DNA of 20,541 bases from a virus, in IMG/VR virus record IMGVR_UViG_3300007276_000402, positions 1-20,541 of that record. One strand, given 5' to 3'. The notes beneath the pieces were generated by a model, which saw only the letters and a program-made list of their open reading frames with translations, did no database searches and had not been told where the DNA came from. This document shows positions 1-6,208 of the stretch, in pieces (position 1 is the stretch's first letter; every line of letters starts with the position of its first letter). The position numbers and the translations under genes were made by a program.

Positions 1-27
1 AGGCGTCGTAGGCGTCGTAGGCGTCGT
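1..27. repeat. 9-bp tandem repeat (three copies) encoding Thr-Thr-Pro
   Basis: The 9-mer AGGCGTCGT occurs three times in a row from base 1. On the minus strand each copy reads ACG ACG CCT, giving Thr-Thr-Pro in frame with the truncated gene. The array may continue beyond the window edge, so its copy number is unknown. Confidence 0.85.
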
Positions 28-843
28 GGTCCCCGCTAACGGAGAACCAACCACGTTCCCCGTGGTATCCGTGGTGAAAGTGCTTGTCGTAGTAGGCGTG
101 GCTCCCGTAGTGCCAATCACCTGGTCCGAGGTCCGCGTGCCGCCAGGCGTTACAAACTGATCACCCGTAGTGGTCAAGATAGTACCCGTCGCGCTACCCG
201 GAGGCAGACCCGCCGCAGCCGCTTGCTCGGCAGACAAACCTACCGTCGTGCCACCCAGGCCACTGCCCATTATGTTAGCTCCGGTGGACGGAAACACCGC
301 TGTGATGTCCATCTCTCCAGAAGGCTGTAAATCCGCACGCCCCATAGTGATACCAGTCGTCGGCTCACCACTGGGCAAAACACCCTTGGATACCACCGGC
401 ACCGGGCGATTAAGAATTCTGTCGTAGAACGTAAGGGCAGCGGGCCCCGCGACGTTATACGCGGGCGTTTGCGTAATCGATTGTGGATCGTAAGGCAGAC
501 GAGACGCCAATTCCTCCGCACCAAACATGGCCGCACCCGGCTGGCGAGGCTCCGCAGGAGCAAGAGGTAAATCTTGAAAATTTGCACCTTCCGCAGAGCG
601 AATAGGAGACAAACTAACAATGCCGTCTCCACCCGTGGCGGTAGCCGTCCCGGTGCCTGAGCCCCCAATGGACAGTTGGCCACGGACCTGGTTGAACGCT
701 GATTGATAATTAGGGTCGTTTAACGCAACCCCATTGTCCCGCGCCCACTGATCCGCCCTAATCCTAGCCGTATTGATATCCGACTGGTTTTCGTATTCCG
801 CAAGCTCTAACTGTAGTGCCTGCGCTATTTCGTCTCTGGTCAT
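1..843 (-). CDS. Partial Gly/Thr/Pro-rich phage protein of unknown function, cut by window edge
   Basis: An open frame of 281 codons runs from ATG at 843 to the window edge without a stop. The first 60 residues look helical and charged (begins MTRDEIAQALQLELAEYENQ). The rest is low-complexity, rich in Gly, Thr, Pro, Ser and Ala, and ends at the edge in a TTP triplet repeat. Its ATG lies 12 bases after the TerL stop codon, so it is probably in the same late transcript. Genes next to TerL are often portal or virion proteins, but this composition does not resemble a portal, and I do not recognise a family. A minor virion or linker-rich protein is a guess from position only. The frame is reliable; the function is open. 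Confidence 0.75.
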   Translation of the reverse strand, partial: MTRDEIAQALQLELAEYENQSDINTARIRADQWARDNGVALNDPNYQSAFNQVRGQLSIGGSGTGTATATGGDGIVSLSPIRSAEGANFQDLPLAPAEPRQPGAAMFGAEELASRLPYDPQSITQTPAYNVAGPAALTFYDRILNRPVPVVSKGVLPSGEPTTGITMGRADLQPSGEMDITAVFPSTGANIMGSGLGGTTVGLSAEQAAAAGLPPGSATGTILTTTGDQFVTPGGTRTSDQVIGTTGATPTTTSTFTTDTTGNVVGSPLAGTTTPTTPTTP

Positions 844-855
844 CGACCGCTACCC

Positions 856-2325
856 TCACCCATAATACGCAGCCCGCACTCTGGCAGGCTCTTCGGAACC
901 CCAATCGTCGGTAGGCAACTGTACAAAGTTACCCTGACGATAACGCATTAACGCTTGAGTGGTACTGTCAACCAAATCATCATGCTCGCCGTTAGGGAAC
1001 GCAGCACACTCTTCTATCAACTCATGAGCCCATTGCTCATCCGGCACCCAAATCATGCCTGCTTCCAAAAGAGGCGCAATAGAGTGGACTCTCGTGACCT
1101 TATCATTGCCACGAGACGGCGTAAAGTTTACCACAGGGATTCCCATATTCCGAAGTTCGTGCGTTAACGGCATACCAGAAGCCTTCGCCTCAATAATTAC
1201 CGTCTCAGGGTCCCAATACTTGTACTGGTCAAACGCAATCGCCTTCAGTTCAGGAAAATCCCACCGCCCCTTCTGCAAATCTAACAAAATCAAATTGGGC
1301 TGCGTGCCCTCGTCCGGGTGAAACACACCCCATGTCGTAATCGCACTGTAGTCAGCCGTCTCTCGCTTAGAAAACGCCGTGTCATAGCTCTGAATAACGT
1401 ATTCAAGCTTAGGTATTGACGGTTTTTCCCAAAAATGCCACCACTCACGCTTCAGGATCGCATTCGTGTCGCCCGTGGGCTGCTGCTGGTACTGCGCGTT
1501 CCACTTATTTGGCGGAATAGACGCTTTTACCGCCTGCAAATCGTCCAAAGACCAATATTCCGGCCACACAGGGTCCCCAGAAGGCAGCTCCATAGGGAAT
1601 TCTACTATCTCCCACTGATCCGCTAACGGATCACGAGCCATCTGACGCACCAATTGACCCGTCAAGTCCTTCTCAGACCAACGAGTCATCACCAAAACTA
1701 TCGCTCCACCCGGCTGGAGCCTCTGACGGGGGCCCCCTGTGTACCAATCCCAGGCATCATCAAAGCCTGTATTCGACATAGCAGTCTGTTCAGAATGGGG
1801 ATCGTCGATAATACATAAATCAGCACCACGACCAGCGAGATTACTGCCAACACCGACAGCATAATACATACCGCCGCGAGCAGTATCCCACCTTCCACTA
1901 GCTTTCGAATCGGCGGCCAAACCCGATTCAGGAAAAATCTCTTCATAGTCTTCTCGCTCAATCAGATTTTTTACTTTTCTACCGAAACCTACCGCAAGTT
2001 CCGTGGTGTGCGTGGCCTGAATGATCTTCATCGCAGGGTTGCGCCCCACCATCCAAGCAGGAAACAGGAAACTAGCAAATTCACTCTTGGTATGACGCGG
2101 AGGCATGTTGACGATCAGACGCTTTAGCTTGCCGTTGGCCACGGCCTCCAGTTTTTCAGCAATCAGACGATGGTGCTTACCCGCAATGAACTCGGGCTAC
2201 ATCGCGCGGACAAAGGTCAAGAAGTCCTGCTGGCACGCCTCAACGCGCTCCAACTGCGCCAAACGCAACTGAAGCTTTAGCTGACGGTCCGCAACTTCAT
2301 CCGGGCTGTCTAAAGGATCAGTCAT
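856..2325 (-). CDS. terL: Large terminase subunit (TerL), with in-frame amber at codon 43
   Basis: DNA-packaging motor: an ATPase drives DNA into the procapsid and an RNase H-fold nuclease cuts the concatemer. The ATPase has a non-canonical Walker A (PPRHTKS, about residues 75-81) and Walker B (LCIIDDPH, about 171-178). The nuclease has Asp315 (SYDTAF), Glu379 (IIEAKASG) and the EHDDLVD acidic motif near 449. The open frame most easily called starts at a GTG at 2142, but homology-like sequence continues upstream in the same frame (FIAGKHHRLIAEKLE) to an ATG at 2325. This upstream part is needed for the N-terminal adenine-binding region. A single TAG at 2197-2199 interrupts it, in the pattern FVRAM-stop-PEFIAG, where relatives usually have Trp. 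The ATG at 2325 overlaps the previous stop by 8 bp, which supports it as the original start. Nonsense mutation, sequence error or suppression are all possible. Full length would be 489 aa, normal for TerL. Confidence 0.9.
2197..2199 (-). other. In-frame TAG codon inside TerL
   Basis: Minus-strand codons read GCG ATG TAG CCC GAG TTC. The frame is otherwise open from 2325 to 856. From memory, terminases of this type usually carry Trp here (M-W-P-E/D-F-I), one base from TAG (TGG to TAG). The base after the stop is C, a context often associated with leakier termination. Confidence 0.85.
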
Positions 2326-2638
2326 CCGCAATCAAAGCCTTTACTAGATCGGCGTCGCCAGAATTCATAAAGATCGGGGTCTGCGGGCCCATGAACGCGC
2401 CCAGGACATTAAAGTCAAAATACTCTATGGCGTCCTCACGAGTCATGTCCACCGCCCCATCCATCAGGATATCAATGCATTTCTGTATATCGTAGACCAG
2501 AACAGGCCCCTCGTCGTCACTTACCGTCGTTCCGTAAGCCGTTCCAATTATAGCGTCATCAAAACCATCTGCCTTCAAATACATGTCGTCTTCCACGGCG
2601 TTTATGCTCAATTGAATTTTTTTAAATTTACTAGTCAC
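2318..2638 (-). CDS. Conserved small phage protein upstream of TerL
   Basis: An acidic 106-aa protein. The central and C-terminal part (VYDIQKCIDILM, then MTREDAIEYFDFNVLGAFMG, then TPIFM) resembles a small conserved protein common in aquatic phage genomes, whose function is unknown to me. No transmembrane segment or catalytic motif is visible. The start taken is GTG at 2638, with an AGGGG about 9 bases upstream. An ATG at 2584 (MYLKADGFDD) would give a protein closer to the usual length of about 90 aa, so the first 18 residues are uncertain. Its TGA overlaps the TerL ATG by 8 bp, implying translational coupling with packaging. Confidence 0.8.
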   Translation of the reverse strand: MTSKFKKIQLSINAVEDDMYLKADGFDDAIIGTAYGTTVSDDEGPVLVYDIQKCIDILMDGAVDMTREDAIEYFDFNVLGAFMGPQTPIFMNSGDADLVKALIADD

Positions 2639-2878
2639 GTCTTGGGGCCCCTGTGCGGTCTTATATGCAATTTTATGCGATTCAACTTATATGGATTTTT
2701 GCAATTTTTTCGCGACTTTTCAAATTGTTTTTTCTCATCATTGTTCGTGAAAAACATGCCCAAGCACGCGACCCGAGTAAAAGGGGTCCCGGGCGCGTTT
2801 GTACGTGAAATCCGGCCAATTAATTGCGATCCGCCTCGATTGGACCAGGGGCCCCGGCACGCGGTCCTGGGACCAGGC

Positions 2879-2954
2879 GCCAGGGATCGCGGCCACCGGC
2901 CCAGGGACCAGGGCTCTTGCCAGGCGTGCCAGGGATCGCGGCCACCGGCCCAGG
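2879..2954. repeat. 27-bp perfect direct repeat, two copies, within CCAGG-rich DNA
   Basis: Bases 2879-2905 and 2928-2954 are identical over 27 bp (start GCCAGGGATCGCGGCC), 49 bp apart. A third, shorter match (CAGGCGCCAGGGATCGC) appears at 2874-2890 and 2951-2967. An inverted repeat GGCCGCCC-A-GGGCGGCC follows at 3023-3039. Confidence 0.85.
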
Positions 2955-3078
2955 CGCCAGGGATCGCCCAGGCGGGCCAGGGACCAGGGTGGCGGTACGC
3001 GGTACGTTTGCAGGTGTTCTAGGGCCGCCCAGGGCGGCCAGGATCGGCGGGAGTTTACCTGGGAGCGTTTGCCAGGCG

Positions 3079-3107
3079 AAAAAAAACCCGGCGCTGCGGC
3101 CGGGTTT
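3079..3107 (-). terminator. Rho-independent terminator of the 4311-3126 unit
   Basis: Nine-bp stem AAACCCGGC/GCCGGGTTT (3084-3092 with 3099-3107) and a 6-base loop. It is followed on the minus strand by eight T residues (plus-strand A run 3079-3086). It lies 18 bases past the TAG at 3126. Confidence 0.9.
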
Positions 3108-3125
3108 CTCGTGCCAGGGTGGCGA

Positions 3126-3389
3126 CTAGGGGGTGAGGTAGCCGGGCTCGTGCCGCATCGGGACCAGGTGGTCCAAGCGTGCCCAGTTGGGATGGTCCTC
3201 GGTGAACGAGCAGTAGAAAGCCAGGATCGCTTCCTCGCGGGTAATCCCGGTGTGCGCGTTCATGCCATCGCACCAGGACTGGTCCAGGTGCTTGTCTGCC
3301 CGCTGCGGGCGGTATCCAGTCGATCGATGCTCGATCGCGATTACCTGGGCGGGATCGAGCGGGTTCGGTAAGTAGTAAAGCATTTTCAT
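3126..3389 (-). CDS. Small hypothetical protein
   Basis: 87 aa from ATG at 3389, or 85 aa from the second ATG at 3383. The AGGAG at 3393-3397 sits 3 bases from the first ATG and 9 from the second, so MLYYLPNPLDPAQ is the more likely start. The sequence is Asp/His/Pro-rich with two Trp and two Cys. I recognise no family. Its SD overlaps the TAG of the preceding gp88-like gene, whose frame is the same; readthrough of that TAG would fuse the two proteins. It ends in TAG just before a strong terminator, so it is the last gene of its unit. Confidence 0.65.
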   Translation of the reverse strand: MKMLYYLPNPLDPAQVIAIEHRSTGYRPQRADKHLDQSWCDGMNAHTGITREEAILAFYCSFTEDHPNWARLDHLVPMRHEPGYLTP

Positions 3390-3395
3390 TTTCTC

Positions 3396-3998
3396 CTATT
3401 TAACTATTTCGATGATTGAGACCGGCCCGGTTGCCTGGTAGCAGTTGAGACAGTCCAGGCATTTACGGCCGGTGCAGTTGTCGCGCGGATCGGCGGCACG
3501 GGTGTTGTTGAAGACTTTGTGGAAGTGTCGGGGCGGATCGGATCGCACGCGATCGATGCGCGGATTCGAATAGATAAGAATCAGATTCGCCGGGATCGGC
3601 CCGCTGCTGGCAACCGATCGGACCAGATCGGCGCGTTTAGTCCAGAGCGTAAAGGTAGTTCCCGGCAGCGCAGCCGCGATCCGAACAAAGTTCCTCAAGT
3701 GGTCCCGGTTCTGCAGCTCACCATGCCCGTGGAAGCGAACGAAACGAAGGTTCACCAGGCGATCCGTCAGGGCGGCCAGTTCCAGGTCGGTGATCGGGCG
3801 TGCCAGTGCCCGGCTGTTTTGTTCCTAGGGATCGACACAGTTCTGGCGGTGAGTTTGCAACATTCGAACACTGTAACAATCGCCGCAGATAGTTTTACCG
3901 GCGGCGTGCTGCTGCTGACAGAATTCATTGCTAAGGGTGTTGGTGTTGATCGCTGCGAGCCCGTCTAGCTTGCCGGTCATCCGGCTGACTTTGATCAC
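3396..3998 (-). CDS. Cys-rich gp88-like phage protein, split by in-frame amber at codon 58
   Basis: Two open frames in the same register, separated only by a TAG at 3825-3827, together make a 200-aa protein. The N-terminal part has MTGKLDG, AINTNTLSNEFC and ICGDCYSVRML. The C-terminal part has RFHGHGEL, FTLWTKRADLV, ANLILIYSNP and a Cys cluster NCTGRKCLDCLNC. As I recall them, these blocks occur in this order in one family of phage proteins related to mycobacteriophage gp88. The Cys spacing suggests metal or Fe-S binding, but no activity is established. The start is GTG at 3998, overlapping the previous stop by 4 bp (GTGA). As written, the TAG would leave a 57-residue fragment. A nonsense mutation, an error, or readthrough are open. 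The stop at 3396 is also TAG. Confidence 0.7.
3825..3827 (-). other. In-frame TAG inside the gp88-like gene
   Basis: Minus-strand codons read GAT CCC TAG GAA CAA AAC. The remembered family pattern is N-C-V-P-x-(F/W/L)-x-x-N-S, placing the TAG at an aromatic or bulky position. On the plus strand the site is CTAGG, one transition from CCAGG, a word very common in this segment. Confidence 0.8.
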
Positions 3999-4252
3999 GG
4001 CTCCAGGTCCAGGTCTTTTAAGGTTTGCAGATCGGCGGCCAGTCCCTGGTGACGTTCCAGGGCTGCGCGGAAGTTTTCGCAAGTTCGCGCCTGGTCTCCG
4101 TCCGGTTCCATTGATTGGCACAAGAGAAACAGTTGCAAGTCAGACATGATCAAACCCAGGGTTATCAGGTGAGGATCGTTCGAAGCGATCAACTCCTGGC
4201 GGATGTTCTGAACGTAGAACTTAGTTTCTGAGGTTGGAAAAGGTTGCGTCAT
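3995..4252 (-). CDS. Small hypothetical protein (85 aa)
   Basis: Starts at ATG 4252 with GGAGAA 8 bases upstream and ends in TGA overlapping the next GTG (GTGA). The protein is mostly helical in appearance, with a short hydrophobic stretch (LITLGLIMSDLQLFLLC) too interrupted to be a clear membrane anchor. The C-terminal half is charged. No family recognised. It is the second gene of a coupled chain (4311 to 3126), so it is probably co-expressed with the gp88-like protein. Confidence 0.7.
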   Translation of the reverse strand: MTQPFPTSETKFYVQNIRQELIASNDPHLITLGLIMSDLQLFLLCQSMEPDGDQARTCENFRAALERHQGLAADLQTLKDLDLEP

Positions 4253-4311
4253 TTCGATAGTTCTCCAAAATTGTTAAGCCTGGCGGCTGCCAGGGTTTGA
4301 ATATTACGCAT
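4249..4311 (-). CDS. 20-aa minicistron coupled to the next gene
   Basis: An ATG at 4311 follows GGGAGAAAT on the minus strand and opens a 20-codon frame (MRNIQTLAAARLNNFGELSK). Its TGA overlaps the next ATG (ATGA). The ribosome-binding sequence and the precise stop-start overlap argue for translation. The SD for the following gene lies inside this minicistron, so it may act as a translational coupler rather than through its product. It begins only about 12 bases after the upstream terminator, leaving no room for a promoter. Confidence 0.5.
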   Translation of the reverse strand: MRNIQTLAAARLNNFGELSK

Positions 4312-4322
4312 ATTTCTCCCAT

Positions 4323-4355
4323 AAAAAAAGCCCCCAGGGCGCAAACCATGGGGGC
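4323..4355 (-). terminator. Rho-independent terminator after the DUF932-type gene
   Basis: Stem GCCCCCA/TGGGGGC (4330-4336 with 4349-4355), 12-base loop, then seven T on the minus strand (plus-strand A run 4323-4329). The next minus-strand gene starts at 4311, so downstream expression must come from readthrough. Confidence 0.85.
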
Positions 4356-4377
4356 CTTGTTACTGGATCGGCGGGGG

Positions 4378-5508
4378 TTATGCCGCTGCTGCGACTCTCT
4401 GCCAGTCCCTGGCGGGCAAATCCAGAACGCGGCCGCCTAGGCGTTGCCAATCGTCGACGGTGTCCGGATCGGCCTGGTGTGCTACGGCCGTGACAGCGTT
4501 AACCATAGTTGCCCGGCTAACTGGATGCCCGGCGTATCCTTCCTGGCCGATAGTGGCCAGGAGCCCGTCCAAGACTTTCGAGGTGTCCGATTTGGTCAAT
4601 TGCAGCACCTTACCCAGATTTTCGGTTGCCTGGTTGACGCTACCCTGGACGATATCACCGGCTGCCACTTGAATTTTTTGAATGACAGTGTCCAGGGCAT
4701 CGCGGCTGCCGTAGCTGCCGACCAGGTCCCGCACTTTTAAGCTCATGGCTTTATTGTCCGCTGTTTTTGCTTCATCTGTCAGCAGTGACCAGGTGTCCGA
4801 TTCGCTGCGGGCACTGGTGATATGGCTGGAACGGTGACGGTTCGCAGTTTGCATACCATTCAAGCACGCCAGCGTCCAAACCATCTGGTAAACAGCGATA
4901 GAGCCCATGCCTACCTCACTATTACTTAGGCCGATGCCCAGGGCCATCATATCGCCCACGGCCGCGCCTTCCCCGGTGTACCGCTCCGACTTCAAACGCA
5001 AATAAAGGCGCTTATCGGTGACGGTTCCCTGGACCACTTGCCAGGCGGCGTCCGAATCCATTAACTGGGGCAGAGCACTTTCCAGCAAGTCGGCATTGTC
5101 GAAGGTCTTAAACTTGTCACTTACGAACGCTCGCGCCACGCCCGGGCGCCCATCAAGGTTAGCGTGGGTGCGGATAAGTCGCTGGACGGGCTCGCGCTCA
5201 AAGGTTGCATTAATCAATGCGCCGTATTCTTGCGGATAGTTGGTTAGCAACCGTCGCGCGGTTCGGACATCAATTCCAGCCTTGCTGCTGATCTGATCAA
5301 ACGCTACCCCGTTCACCACCAGGTCCGCAGTGGGCACGCCGCCTTCAGATTCAATGACCAGGCGGGGGCTCGTCTCTGCGCCAGGGGCGTTCTGGGGTAT
5401 AAAACGCAACGCATTGGTAGGTGCCAAGTAATCCTCGGTCCTGGCTTTGTCATCCTGAACCCGCTGCAGCAATTTGGTCAGTGTATTCTCTTGGTTTTCG
5501 ATTCTCAT
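4378..5508 (-). CDS. DUF932 / TIGR03299-type phage-plasmid protein
   Basis: 376 aa. The central section around residues 126-150 (RAFVSDKFKTFDNADLLES, then LPQL) matches the hallmark of the DUF932 family, proteins of 300-400 aa found on phages and plasmids with no established biochemical role. A second conserved-looking stretch is LGIGLSNSEVGMGSIAVYQMVWTL, typical of the family core. The start is ATG 5508 with AAAGG about 9 bases upstream. It stands as a single-gene unit: a sigma70-like promoter lies at 5550-5578 and a terminator at 4323-4355. The final residues are Ala-rich. Family assignment is fairly secure; function is unknown. Confidence 0.8.
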   Translation of the reverse strand: MRIENQENTLTKLLQRVQDDKARTEDYLAPTNALRFIPQNAPGAETSPRLVIESEGGVPTADLVVNGVAFDQISSKAGIDVRTARRLLTNYPQEYGALINATFEREPVQRLIRTHANLDGRPGVARAFVSDKFKTFDNADLLESALPQLMDSDAAWQVVQGTVTDKRLYLRLKSERYTGEGAAVGDMMALGIGLSNSEVGMGSIAVYQMVWTLACLNGMQTANRHRSSHITSARSESDTWSLLTDEAKTADNKAMSLKVRDLVGSYGSRDALDTVIQKIQVAAGDIVQGSVNQATENLGKVLQLTKSDTSKVLDGLLATIGQEGYAGHPVSRATMVNAVTAVAHQADPDTVDDWQRLGGRVLDLPARDWQRVAAAA

Positions 5509-5549
5509 TTTCTTTACCTTTTAAATAGTGAATTAAGTAACGCAGGCAC

Positions 5550-5578
5550 ATATTAATCCCATAATAGAAAAAAGTAAA
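5550..5578 (-). promoter_or_regulatory. Candidate sigma70-type promoter for the DUF932-type gene
   Basis: On the minus strand, TTTACT (5578-5573), 17 bases, then TAATAT (5555-5550). It lies between the terminator at 5591-5616 and the ATG at 5508. Four of six bases match consensus in each box, so it is plausible but unproven. Confidence 0.45.
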
Positions 5579-5590
5579 ATTTCTATGCAT

Positions 5591-5616
5591 AAAAAAACCG
5601 GCCACTAGGGCCGGTT
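5591..5616 (-). terminator. Rho-independent terminator after the small-gene chain
   Basis: Stem AACCGGCC/GGCCGGTT (5596-5603 with 5609-5616), loop ACTAG, then seven T on the minus strand (plus-strand A run 5591-5597). The TAG of the upstream 55-aa gene lies in the hairpin loop. Confidence 0.9.
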
Positions 5617-5772
5617 CTGTTTATCCTCCTTTTCTTTATCCAGGCGCTGCTGCCTGGCTTGCCTTAATCTTTTTAGTTCCTCTGCCCGCTGCTGGCGAAT
5701 ATGTGGGGGATCACGGCCGCGTTTGGGCTTAAACAGGCTATCGATCCATGCCCCTAACCATACGAAAATCAT
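5605..5772 (-). CDS. 55-aa small protein, hydrophobic N-terminus and charged helical tail
   Basis: ATG at 5772 overlaps the previous stop by 4 bp (ATGA). The protein begins MIFVWLGAWIDSLF, a short hydrophobic stretch that could associate with a membrane. It then becomes strongly basic and charged (RQQRAEELKRLRQARQQRL), likely one amphipathic helix or coiled coil. The TAG stop is inside the terminator loop, so a terminating ribosome would cover the hairpin. No family recognised. Tight coupling makes it likely real. Confidence 0.6.
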   Translation of the reverse strand: MIFVWLGAWIDSLFKPKRGRDPPHIRQQRAEELKRLRQARQQRLDKEKEDKQNRP

Positions 5773-6035
5773 GAAACAGACGGGGGGTTGACCGATAAAA
5801 GACTTAGGATCAACCGGCCGGTATCGTCAATGGCCAGGGGCCTACCCAGAATCGAATTCTGATCATAAGACCAGACAAAATGTGCCGGTACGTGCAAATT
5901 CGCCCAGGCAATCGGATCGATCGCTTTAAGAAAGCTGCTAACGCCACGGGTCCAGGATATCGGCAACGCACAATCAACTGGCGGCCGATCAATGCCCAGG
6001 ATTTCAGAGGCAATTTCGTATTTATCAATTAACAT
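5769..6035 (-). CDS. Small hypothetical protein (88 aa)
   Basis: Starts at ATG 6035, overlapping the previous TAA by 7 bp (ATGTTAA), and ends in TGA overlapping the next ATG. The sequence has several Trp and Pro residues (ISWTRGV, IDPIAWANLHVPAHFVWSYD) and suggests a compact fold. No domain is recognised, and no signal peptide or membrane segment is clear. It has no SD of its own, so translation probably depends on the upstream gene. Confidence 0.65.
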   Translation of the reverse strand: MLIDKYEIASEILGIDRPPVDCALPISWTRGVSSFLKAIDPIAWANLHVPAHFVWSYDQNSILGRPLAIDDTGRLILSLLSVNPPSVS

Positions 6036-6208
6036 TTATGATGCTCCCGGTATTCCGCTAGTAAGTTTCGCACGCCACTTTCTAAAATCCGGCTATCTAA
6101 TCGAACATTGATCCATTCGATTAATTCTTTATTTGTTGGTTCGATGCCAAATTTAGCAGGATCAAACCAGACTAAAATTGTCTTGCTGTAAGCTTCATCG
6201 AGGGTCAT
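6029..6208 (-). CDS. Small hypothetical protein (59 aa)
   Basis: ATG at 6208 overlaps the TGA of the upstream gene (ATGA); TAA is at 6029-6031. The product begins MTLDEAYSKTILVWFDPAKF and contains NKELIEWINVRLDSR, ending HHKC. It appears helical and mildly charged, with no motif I recognise. It sits in a five-gene chain (6586 to 5605) in which every junction overlaps, strong indirect evidence of translation. Confidence 0.6.
   Translation of the reverse strand: MTLDEAYSKTILVWFDPAKFGIEPTNKELIEWINVRLDSRILESGVRNLLAEYREHHKC

Larger units (their letters stand above)
2639..3125. other. Non-coding stretch: AT-rich leader then CCAGG-rich repeat block
   Basis: No convincing gene on either strand. 2640-2760 is AT-rich and probably holds the promoter of the 2638-to-1 minus-strand unit. 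It contains two near-identical 15-base words ending in ATATAAG (minus strand; near 2660-2675 and 2686-2700). From about 2840 the sequence becomes GC-rich and densely repeated with CCAGG and GGATCG words, including a 27-bp direct repeat. It ends in a rho-independent terminator for the genes arriving from 3126. Long plus-strand open frames here give collagen-like Gly/Arg/Pro sequence and are repeat artefacts. Confidence 0.7.

Noticed and set aside
2799-3371. Long plus-strand open frame (190 codons)
   Set aside because: It translates to Gly/Arg/Pro repeat sequence generated by the CCAGG/GGATCG words, crosses the terminator at 3079-3107 and runs antisense through a coupled minus-strand gene.
3519-3968. 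Plus-strand open frame of 149 codons
   Set aside because: Entirely antisense to the gp88-like gene, whose conserved motifs and coupling are clear; no SD or recognisable protein features.
3396-4000. Frameshift explanation for the split gp88-like gene
   Set aside because: Both halves are in the same reading frame; only the TAG separates them, so an indel is not needed.
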